21,926 nt of DNA from an uncultured Clostridia bacterium. Lineage in GTDB: Bacteria; Bacillota; Clostridia; Christensenellales; Borkfalkiaceae. Below are positions 16,140 to 21,926 of the stretch, in pieces. The position numbers were made by a program, and so were the translations under genes. Within the stretch, counting starts at the first letter, position 1. Every line of letters begins with the position of its first letter. Location: contig CANPZH010000006.1 of NCBI GenBank assembly GCA_947589335.1, positions 1 to 21,926 on the forward strand. Reading direction: 5' to 3'. The notes under the pieces are model-generated. The model was not told the DNA's origin. It did no database searches and saw only the letters and a program-made list of their open reading frames with translations.

Positions 16140-19100
16140 ACAGAACGCTGACAGCAGAACAACAGGCGGCGGTCTCTTCCCGCGGGCAGGTGATCGTATC
16201 CGCGTCCGCGGGAAGCGGAAAGACGTTCGTGATGATCGAGCGGCTCGTCTCCCTCATTCTCGGGGGAGCGGATGTGCGAGAGGTGCTCGCCGTCACCTTT
16301 ACGAACAAGGCGGCGGCGCAGATGCGCGACCGTCTCCGCACCGCGCTGATCGGAAAACTCGGGGAATGCGGGGAACAGGAGCGCATGCGGCTCAAGGAGC
16401 AGCTGAAGGCGCTCCCGCTCGCGGAGATCTCCACGATCCACGCATGGTGCTCCCGCCTCGTGCGCACGCACTTCTTCTTGGCGGACGTCGATCCCGCCTT
16501 CCGCATCATCTCGCCGGACGACGCCGACGGGGGATTGCTCTCCTCCCGCGCCCTCGACGAGGTGTTCGAAAACGCCTACGAAGAGGGGAGCGCAGACTTT
16601 GAACGGCTGCTCTCCGTCTACTTCCGCAAGAAGAAGGACGCAAAGCTGAAAGAGCTTGTCGTCAGCCTCTATACCGCCGTGCGGGGGAGGGCGGACTATC
16701 TGGAATTTTTACGGACGGCGGGGAGAGAAGACGGCTTCGAAGACGTCTGTTCCTATCTCGCCGGAGACTTCCGCTCCCGCGCCCGCTATTTCGCGGAGAA
16801 CGCGCGCTCGGAGGCGGAATATGCGGGGCAGGGGAGCAAGACCGCCGCTTTCTGCACGGCGGTCGCAGAGGCGGCGGAGGCCGTCCTCGGCGCAGATACG
16901 CTCTTTGAAATGGCGGATCTTCCCGCCCCGAAAATCCCGAACGCCCCCCGCTCGACGGGGCTGGAGGGAGAGGCGCTGCGGCGGCTCAAGCGGGCTGCCG
17001 CGCTCTCGGCGGCGGTCAAAGATCTCTATAAAGAGCTGAAAAAGTTCGATCCCGAGGAGGAGGAACGCCGCCGCTATCTCGACGGGCAGGAGCTTTCCCG
17101 CGCCCTCTCCGGGCTCATTCTCCGCTACGACGAGATCTATTCCCGTCTGAAGCGGGAGGCGGGAGCGCTCGACTACGACGACCTCGAACACTGCGCGCTC
17201 AAGGTGCTCGAAAACGACGAAGCCCGCACCGCGCTCCGCGAGCGCTACCGCTATATCTTCGTCGATGAATACCAAGACGTCAATCCCGCGCAGGAGAGGA
17301 TCCTCTCCCTCGTGGGCGGGGAGGAGGTCTTCCTCGTCGGGGACGCCAAACAGTCCATCTACGGCTTCCGCGGCAGCAAATCGGAATATTTCGTCCGCAA
17401 GGGGAAGGAGTTTTCCTGCCCGCTCGCGCTCACGGAGAATTTCAGGAGCGCTCCCGCGGTGCTGGAGGCGGTCAACCGCGTATTTTCGCGGGCGATGACG
17501 GAGGAGACCTGCGGGATCCCCTATGCCGAAGCCCCCATGCGGGGCGGGAGCCGGTACGGCGTCCACGGCGGCGTTGTGCGCTTCTACCGCGTGGAGGACG
17601 CGCCGAAGGAGCGGGAGGAGCGCGGGGTGTATTCCGTCCTCAACGGGGCAGCCCCCGAAAAGGACGCGCAGGCGGAGATGATCGCCGAACTCATCGCGCG
17701 GGAAGTGGGGACTGAGTGGTTCGACGCCGACTCGGGTCTCGTAAAGCCGCTCGGCTTCGGCGATATCGCCGTCCTCGTCCGCAAGAACACGGGGGACGCG
17801 GAGCGGATCGTCGCGGCGCTTTCGGAAAACGGCATTCCCGTCACGACGACCTCGAGCGTTAACGTATGCGATTTCTGGGAGGCGAGGCTGCTCATCGACT
17901 GGCTCTCCTACCTCGACAACGCCGAGCAGGATATTCCCTTTGCGGGCGCCCTCCTCTCCCGCATCGGAGGGTTCACGGAGGCAGATCTCGTCGAAGTGCG
18001 CCGCCGTTTTCCCTCGCCCTTTACCTTCCGCGGCGCCTGCGAGGACTACGCCGCCAAGATGTGCGACGGCCTCGCGCTCAGGCTCCGCGCCTTCCGGGAG
18101 AAGACGGAGCGCTACCGTGCGCTCGCGCAAGTCAGAACGGCGGCGGAGATGATCGGCCTTCTGCTCTCCGAGGGGCTGGAGGCGGAGATCGCCGCCAAGA
18201 CGGACGGGGATGCGCGTCTCCGCCGCGTACGCCGCCTTGCCGCCGAGGGAAACGGGACCGTCAACGACTTTCTGCACCGTCTGAAGACCCTCTCCGACCG
18301 CGTCGACTTCTCCGAGAGCGGCGGCGAACGGGCCGTCAAGGTGCTGACGATGCACGCCGCGAAGGGGCTCGAATTTCCGTCGGTGTTCCTCGCGAGCCTC
18401 GACGCTCCCTTCCACGCCGACCGTGACGAGGTGTTCTGCACCGACCGCTTCGGCTTTGCGCCGAAGAGCTACGATACGGAGAGCAAGACGGTCTATGAGA
18501 CGGTGCTCAGGCGCGCCTCCGCGATCTCTGCGGAGAGGGAGGAGCTCAAGGGAGAGCTCAATCTGCTCTACGTCGCGATGACGCGCGCGAAGTACCGCCT
18601 GCATCTCCTGTTTTCGGGGAAGAACACCGCGCTTTCGCCGCAGTTTGCAAAGCGCTTTTCCGACTTCATCGACTTCTCCGCCTGCGCGGACTACTTCGGG
18701 GAGGGGGAGGAGAAGCTGCGCGAGCCGCTTCCCCGCGCCGCGCTTCCCCACCGCGCCGATCCCGCCCTCTTCGGCGCGTTGAAGGAGGCATACCGCCGTC
18801 CCTATCCCCATGAGGAGAGCACCCGCCTGCCCGTCAAGAGCTCGGCGACGGAGCTGCTCGGGACCCTCCGCGAAGAGGAGGCCCCCGGAGAGAGGAGGGC
18901 GTTTTCGGAAACCGCCTCCGTCGAAGACGGGCTCGCCTACCACGCCTTTCTCGAAAACGTGCGCTTCGGCGCCTCCGCCGGGGAGGAGCTCTGCCGCATG
19001 CGGGAGGAGGGGATCCTCACGGAGGAACAGCTCTCGCGGCTCGACGGGGAGAAGCTGAACAAGATCCTCGCCCTGCCCGCGCTCTCCGCCCTGCAGGGGA

Positions 19101-19399
19101 AGCGGATCAGGCGGGAACAGAAGTTTCTGGTCCTGCTGCCCGCGCGGGAGGTCTACGGCGGGACGGCGGAGGACGAAGTCGTCTTCCAGGGCGCGATCGA
19201 CCTCCTTTCCGAGGACGAAGAGGGATACCTCATTCTCGATTATAAGTATTCGGGCGCCAGTGCGGAGTATCTCAAACGGCACTATGCCCCGCAGATCGCC
19301 CTCTACAAAAAGGCGGTCGCGCGGGCGGAAGGCGTCGACGAGCGGACGATCCGCGCCAAACTTGTCAATATTCTCGGGCTGTATGAGATCGAGATGTGA
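16136..19399 (+). CDS. addA: ATP-dependent helicase/nuclease subunit A, AddA
   Basis: A UvrD-like 3'-5' helicase fused to a RecB-type nuclease; with AddB it unwinds and resects DNA ends to load RecA. Visible motifs are: Q-motif LTAEQQ (5-10); Walker A SAGSGKT (24-30); motif Ia TFTNKAA from residue 54; Walker B VDEYQD (D377-E378); motif III GDAKQSIYGFRG (402-413); LTMHAAKGLEF from 737; and YVAMTRAK (812-819). The nuclease has D1022 and D1035-Y-K1037. At 1087 residues it is somewhat shorter than the approximately 1230 of B. subtilis AddA. The start is the ATG that overlaps the addB stop, preceded by AAGGGGGGAG; an in-frame start at 16028 would lie deep inside addB. All helicase and nuclease residues needed for activity appear intact. 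Confidence 0.96.
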   Translation: MNRTLTAEQQAAVSSRGQVIVSASAGSGKTFVMIERLVSLILGGADVREVLAVTFTNKAAAQMRDRLRTALIGKLGECGEQERMRLKEQLKALPLAEISTIHAWCSRLVRTHFFLADVDPAFRIISPDDADGGLLSSRALDEVFENAYEEGSADFERLLSVYFRKKKDAKLKELVVSLYTAVRGRADYLEFLRTAGREDGFEDVCSYLAGDFRSRARYFAENARSEAEYAGQGSKTAAFCTAVAEAAEAVLGADTLFEMADLPAPKIPNAPRSTGLEGEALRRLKRAAALSAAVKDLYKELKKFDPEEEERRRYLDGQELSRALSGLILRYDEIYSRLKREAGALDYDDLEHCALKVLENDEARTALRERYRYIFVDEYQDVNPAQERILSLVGGEEVFLVGDAKQSIYGFRGSKSEYFVRKGKEFSCPLALTENFRSAPAVLEAVNRVFSRAMTEETCGIPYAEAPMRGGSRYGVHGGVVRFYRVEDAPKEREERGVYSVLNGAAPEKDAQAEMIAELIAREVGTEWFDADSGLVKPLGFGDIAVLVRKNTGDAERIVAALSENGIPVTTTSSVNVCDFWEARLLIDWLSYLDNAEQDIPFAGALLSRIGGFTEADLVEVRRRFPSPFTFRGACEDYAAKMCDGLALRLRAFREKTERYRALAQVRTAAEMIGLLLSEGLEAEIAAKTDGDARLRRVRRLAAEGNGTVNDFLHRLKTLSDRVDFSESGGERAVKVLTMHAAKGLEFPSVFLASLDAPFHADRDEVFCTDRFGFAPKSYDTESKTVYETVLRRASAISAEREELKGELNLLYVAMTRAKYRLHLLFSGKNTALSPQFAKRFSDFIDFSACADYFGEGEEKLREPLPRAALPHRADPALFGALKEAYRRPYPHEESTRLPVKSSATELLGTLREEEAPGERRAFSETASVEDGLAYHAFLENVRFGASAGEELCRMREEGILTEEQLSRLDGEKLNKILALPALSALQGKRIRREQKFLVLLPAREVYGGTAEDEVVFQGAIDLLSEDEEGYLILDYKYSGASAEYLKRHYAPQIALYKKAVARAEGVDERTIRAKLVNILGLYEIEM

Positions 19400-19478
19400 C
19401 CCGTCTCGCCCTTTTCCGACCGAACTGTGAAAAAATCCCCCCTTCGCGGGAGGTAAAATCATACGGGAGTATCACGAT

Positions 19479-20060
19479 ATGGAAATATTTCTGAAATGGA
19501 TGGAGGAGATCGGGGAGGCATTGCCCGATCTCGTGAGCCTTGTCGTCTGCCCGGGCGTTCTCATCGCCGCGGCGCTGCTGCTGACGATCCTTGGCAAGAA
19601 GGGCGCCTATCTTCCGACGGCCGCCGGCATCGGCGGCGCGGGAGCCTTTCTTGTCGCCTGCGAGGCGGGCGTGAGCGCGCAGCTGTTCGGCTGGCTCGGG
19701 CTCTATGTCCTGCTCGCCGCGCTTCTGCGCCTGCTCTTCCTCATTCCCGTCGGGAAGAAGGAGGAGAAGGAAGACCTCTATGAGAAGTTCCGCGTCCCCC
19801 TCGAGGAGCCCGAATTTCCCGAGGAAGGAGAGGAGGAGACCTTCGCCGCGGAGGAGAGCGGGATCCGCCTTGCCCATGCGGAGGAACTTCTGTCGGCGCT
19901 GAACAAGTGCCCGCTCACGGCGGGGGACCGTCTGGAGACGGACGCCGTCTCCCGCACGATCGACGGCTATCGCGGCAGAGAGCTGAACGCGGACGAGATG
20001 CGTTCGCTCAACGACTGCCTCGCGACCGTTCTGAAACTGACGGCAAAATACAAATTGTGA
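19479..20060 (+). CDS. Small membrane protein of unknown function (193 aa)
   Basis: I do not recognise a family. Three hydrophobic segments, at about 17-38, 43-63 and 68-91, are probably transmembrane helices. They are followed by a basic KK motif (93-94) and a strongly acidic, glutamate-rich linker (about 95-128). A predicted helical cytoplasmic tail ends with NADEMRSLNDCLATVLKLTAKYKL-like charged sequence. The start is the ATG at 19479 behind GGGAG at nine bases, a somewhat loose spacing. It lies 79 bases after addA and 66 bases before the sigma factor gene, in the same direction, with no terminator between, so it may be co-transcribed with both. Nothing seen here ties it directly to AddAB. 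Confidence 0.75.
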   Translation: MEIFLKWMEEIGEALPDLVSLVVCPGVLIAAALLLTILGKKGAYLPTAAGIGGAGAFLVACEAGVSAQLFGWLGLYVLLAALLRLLFLIPVGKKEEKEDLYEKFRVPLEEPEFPEEGEEETFAAEESGIRLAHAEELLSALNKCPLTAGDRLETDAVSRTIDGYRGRELNADEMRSLNDCLATVLKLTAKYKL

Positions 20061-20126
20061 CGATCTTCCCTCCGTCTGCTTGACGCGGGGGCTATCATGG
20101 AAGCGATCTGAAGGTTGGAGCGGGCG

Positions 20127-20648
20127 ATGGACGAAAGAGAAAACAAACAGCTCGGCGATCTCATCTTTGCGATCGCCTCGGGTAATTCCGAAGCGGTGCG
20201 GGAGATCTACGAGAGGGTCGGGAAGGTGATGACGGCGGTCGCGTCTGTCTATCTAACCGACCGCGCCGACGTCGAAGAGACGGTCTCCGACGCGCTCTGC
20301 ATGATCGTCCGCAAGGCAAACCGCTTCCGCGAGAACAAGAACGCCTACGCATGGATCAATACGATCGTGAAGAACCTCGCGCGGGACAAGCTGCGCACAT
20401 TGCAGTCGAGGCGGGAGGTCCCGCTCGAGGCGTGCAGCGCCTCCACCGAGACGGACGAAGAGGCGGTGTTCGTGCGGGAGATGCTCTCACGGCTCGGCGA
20501 GCGGGAACGGGAGGCGGTCATCTACCGCTATTGGTACGGCATGTCGCTTTCGGAGATCGCCGAGGCGACGGGGAAGGCGAAGTCGAGCGTAAAATATTTG
20601 ATCGACCGTGCGCTGGAGAAGCTGAGAGAGAATTTTACGGAAAATTAG
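20127..20648 (+). CDS. ECF-type RNA polymerase sigma factor (sigma-70 family)
   Basis: A 173-residue protein with the two domains of group IV (ECF) sigma factors. Region 2 spans about 8-92, with ADVEETVSDALCMIVRKA resembling region 2.2/2.3 and AYAWINTIVKNLARDKLR matching region 2.4, which reads the -10. Region 4 spans about 115-171, with a helix-turn-helix (SLSEIAEATGKAKSSVKYLIDRA) that would read the -35. A variable linker lies between them. The start is the ATG at 20127, six bases after GGAG; an in-frame TTG at 20115 overlaps that ribosome binding site and is less likely. The next gene, a membrane protein 52 bases downstream, is probably its regulator. The target promoters cannot be told from this window. 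Confidence 0.9.
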   Translation: MDERENKQLGDLIFAIASGNSEAVREIYERVGKVMTAVASVYLTDRADVEETVSDALCMIVRKANRFRENKNAYAWINTIVKNLARDKLRTLQSRREVPLEACSASTETDEEAVFVREMLSRLGEREREAVIYRYWYGMSLSEIAEATGKAKSSVKYLIDRALEKLRENFTEN

Positions 20649-20700
20649 CACGAACGGGAAGCGCGATCCGTTATATATGATGTAAACGGAGGTGAAAACC

Positions 20701-21360
20701 ATGGCAAACAGCGGAGATTGGGAACGCTTCGAGGCCTTTCCCGAGAGCAGACAGCTGAGCCCCGACGTGCCCGCAAAGGCAGAAAAACTGGCAAAAGAGA
20801 CATACTCCCGCCGCGGAAAGAGGCGGGGATACGGCAAATGGATCGCCGCGGCTGCGGCCGCCTGCGCGGCGCTCGTCTGCATCGTGCTGCCCCTGACCCT
20901 CGGAGGGGGCGGTTTCGAGACGGTCACAGACATCAAGGCGTTTGCCGAGGAGAACTCGCTCGAGATCCGCTATCTCGAAAATCTCGAGGAGGAGGCGGAC
21001 GACGGCTCCCTCTCCGTGACGGTGGAGAACAGGGCATACCGCTTCCGCGACGAGGAGCTCGCCTATCTCTACCAGGAGGCGGAACTCTTAAGGGACGGGG
21101 AATACTTTTATACCGCCAAGATCTGGATCGTGCCGGGCAGCTCGGGATACGACGAATTCCGGCAGTTCGAGAAGACGGACGTCAAACTGGAAGTGGACGG
21201 CGTGGCAGTGCGATACCGCATCGAGCGGTCGAACAATCGGTCCACGGTCTACGCAAAGTTTTCGGAGCAGGGGAACCGATACTATCTGCAATTCGAGACG
21301 AAGCTATCCGAGGCGTCGATGATCGAAGTCCTCAAGGGATATTTCGACGTCACACAATAG
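20701..21360 (+). CDS. Single-pass membrane protein, probable partner of the sigma factor
   Basis: A 219-residue protein: a charged cytoplasmic N-terminus (1-45) rich in Arg/Lys/Glu, one transmembrane helix (about 46-68), and an extracytoplasmic domain of about 150 residues with alternating beta/alpha character. By position and topology it resembles the membrane anti-sigma partners that often follow ECF sigma genes. However, the N-terminus has no zinc-binding HxxxCxxC motif, so it is not a classical zinc anti-sigma factor, and a different role is possible. The start is the ATG at 20701, with a strong GGAGG eight bases upstream; a GTG at 20692 would overlap that site. Translation ends just before a perfect 20-bp hairpin. 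Family not recognised. Confidence 0.7.
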   Translation: MANSGDWERFEAFPESRQLSPDVPAKAEKLAKETYSRRGKRRGYGKWIAAAAAACAALVCIVLPLTLGGGGFETVTDIKAFAEENSLEIRYLENLEEEADDGSLSVTVENRAYRFRDEELAYLYQEAELLRDGEYFYTAKIWIVPGSSGYDEFRQFEKTDVKLEVDGVAVRYRIERSNNRSTVYAKFSEQGNRYYLQFETKLSEASMIEVLKGYFDVTQ

Positions 21361-21366
21361 GGGGAA

Positions 21367-21410
21367 GGGAGCGGGGAGCCCGCCGCAGCCGCGGCGGGCT
21401 CCCCGCTCCC
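21367..21410. terminator. 20-bp perfect hairpin between convergent genes
   Basis: Bases 21367-21386 pair perfectly with 21391-21410 across an AGCC loop, a 20-bp GC-rich stem. It starts six bases after the stop of the membrane protein gene and ends at the base before the minus-strand stop codon of the small convergent gene. That position suits a shared terminator, but neither side has a U-run (TCATTCCGCTTTCT on the plus side, TCCCTTCCCCCTA on the minus side). The transcript 3' ends may therefore be made by another mechanism. Confidence 0.7.
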
Positions 21411-21569
21411 TCATTCCGCTTTCTCGACGGAGACGAGAAATCTCTGTCCGTTCGAAAGAATGAGTTCGAGCGACGTCCCCGAAAGGCGCACCGCCCCCTC
21501 GAAGCAGGTGAGCAGCATGTCGCGCACCTCCTCCCGCATCTCCCGCAAAGCGATCAGTTCCGTGACCAT
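21411..21569 (-). CDS. Small protein of unknown function (52 aa)
   Basis: A 52-residue protein, MVTELIALREMREEV... ending in FLVSVEKAE. The N-terminal half looks helical and charged; the C-terminal half alternates like a beta hairpin (LELILSNGQRFLVSV). No signal peptide or membrane segment. A longer frame opens at 21809, but the ATG at 21569 is strongly favoured by a perfect AGGAGG eight bases upstream. The stop abuts the 20-bp hairpin. It is convergent with the sigma factor operon. No family is recognised; that it is a real gene rests mainly on the ribosome binding site and its clean fit between flanking elements. Confidence 0.6.
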   Translation of the reverse strand: MVTELIALREMREEVRDMLLTCFEGAVRLSGTSLELILSNGQRFLVSVEKAE

Positions 21570-21673
21570 GATAAGATCCTCCTGTGTGTTTCTCTTGTCG
21601 GGAACATCATAAGGCAAGCGGACGGTCGAATCCACAGAGGTTTTGTCGAAGTGGGGCGAAAAAGGCGGAAAAT

Positions 21674-21697
21674 GTGGAAACCTTCGAAGTTTTCCAC
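21674..21697. promoter_or_regulatory. 24-bp near-perfect palindrome
   Basis: GTGGAAACCTTC (21674-21685) is followed directly by GAAGTTTTCCAC (21686-21697); 11 of 12 positions are symmetric. It has no spacer, so it reads better as a protein-binding dyad than as an RNA hairpin. It lies in the gene-free gap of about 285 bases between the small minus-strand gene and tRNA-Gly, about 105 bases from the former's start. What binds there is unknown. Apart from this and the tRNA promoter, I see nothing else in that gap. Confidence 0.5.
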
Positions 21698-21815
21698 GAT
21701 TTTTGAAGGATCGGGAGGGGAGTATTCCCGCTGAAATTTCCACCGCGATGTGCGCTTTGAGCGGCTGAATTTTCAGAAACCGGCGGCCGATTGCAAGAAA
21801 GCGCTTCAAAAGTAC

Positions 21816-21844
21816 TTGACAGGCGCGGGAGAATCGGGTATAAT
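21816..21844 (+). promoter_or_regulatory. Consensus SigA promoter of tRNA-Gly
   Basis: A perfect TTGACA (21816-21821) and a perfect TATAAT (21839-21844) are 17 bases apart. Transcription would begin near 21851, about five bases upstream of the mature tRNA. This is the strongest promoter in the window, as expected for a stable RNA. Confidence 0.93.
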
Positions 21845-21855
21845 AGAGCCACGAT

Positions 21856-21926
21856 GCAGGAATCGCCTAGCGGTATGGCGCCAGCTTCCCAAGCTGGTTC
21901 CGGCGGGTTCGACTCCCGTTTCCTGC
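21856..21926 (+). tRNA. tRNA-Gly (anticodon CCC), 3' end cut by window
   Basis: The acceptor stem GCAGGAA (21856-21862) pairs with TTCCTGC at the window end. The anticodon arm CCAGC-TTCCCAA-GCTGG carries CCC at 21888-21890, which reads GGG glycine codons. The T arm GCGGG-TTCGACT-CCCGT contains the TTCGA loop, with a G-T pair at one end. The 71 bases seen make a complete cloverleaf; the discriminator base and any encoded CCA lie beyond the window. Confidence 0.95.

Noticed and set aside
20080..20098. TTGACG and TATCAT before the sigma factor gene as a promoter
   Set aside because: They are only seven bases apart, and no -10 lies at 16-18 bases from the TTGACG.
20652..20672. GAAC...CGTT resembling an ECF autoregulatory promoter before the membrane partner gene
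   Set aside because: The spacing of 13 bases is too short for a typical ECF promoter, and the gene is readily co-transcribed with the sigma factor.
21626..21700. DnaA-box-like TCCACA motifs (GAATCCACA, TTTCCACA, TTTTCCACG), suggesting an origin
   Set aside because: Each has mismatches to TTATCCACA, no dnaA or dnaN gene is present, and two of the three are arms of the 24-bp palindrome.

Overview
The window looks like a chromosomal segment of an uncultured, GC-rich, gut-type member of the Clostridia (Firmicutes). The evidence is an AddAB recombination nuclease pair rather than RecBCD, strong AGGAGG-type ribosome binding sites, SigA-type TTGACA/TATAAT promoters, a very large BspA-like surface lipoprotein, and intergenic repeats of a style that recurs in gut Clostridia. 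A Christensenellales-like lineage is plausible, but that is only an impression from style. No transposase, integrase, phage gene or CRISPR array was seen.

Layout. Bases 1-416 are gene-free and made of short palindromic repeat modules. A TGS-domain nucleoside (uridine-type) kinase follows on the minus strand (417-2075). It is divergent from a 3000-residue lipoprotein gene on the plus strand (2371-11373). The 295-bp gap between them holds two clear promoters and two tandem dyads. The promoter of the giant gene has nine consecutive G in its -35/-10 spacer, which is the arrangement expected of a phase-variable promoter. The giant protein has a lipoprotein signal, two pairs of InlB B-like repeats around an Fn3-like block, and then about 2,150 residues of BspA-type leucine-rich repeats. 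A second gene-free stretch (11374-11991) repeats the modules of the first one and ends in an intrinsic terminator.

The second half starts with a minus-strand lipoprotein of unknown function (11992-12972). It is divergent from a plus-strand cluster: addB and addA (stop and start overlap as ATGA), a small three-helix membrane protein, an ECF-type sigma factor, and a single-pass membrane protein that is probably the sigma factor's partner. A 20-bp perfect hairpin closes this cluster against a convergent 52-codon gene. The window ends in tRNA-Gly(CCC) behind its own consensus promoter and is cut at the 3' end of the tRNA.

Function. AddA and AddB together resect double-strand breaks for recombination. 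The sigma factor and membrane partner look like a signal-responsive pair. The giant lipoprotein is a probable adhesin or surface-interaction protein whose expression may switch on and off through the G tract. I see no complete multi-gene system of a clearly new type. The most promising lead is the G9 promoter in front of the giant lipoprotein, followed by the mosaic intergenic repeats.
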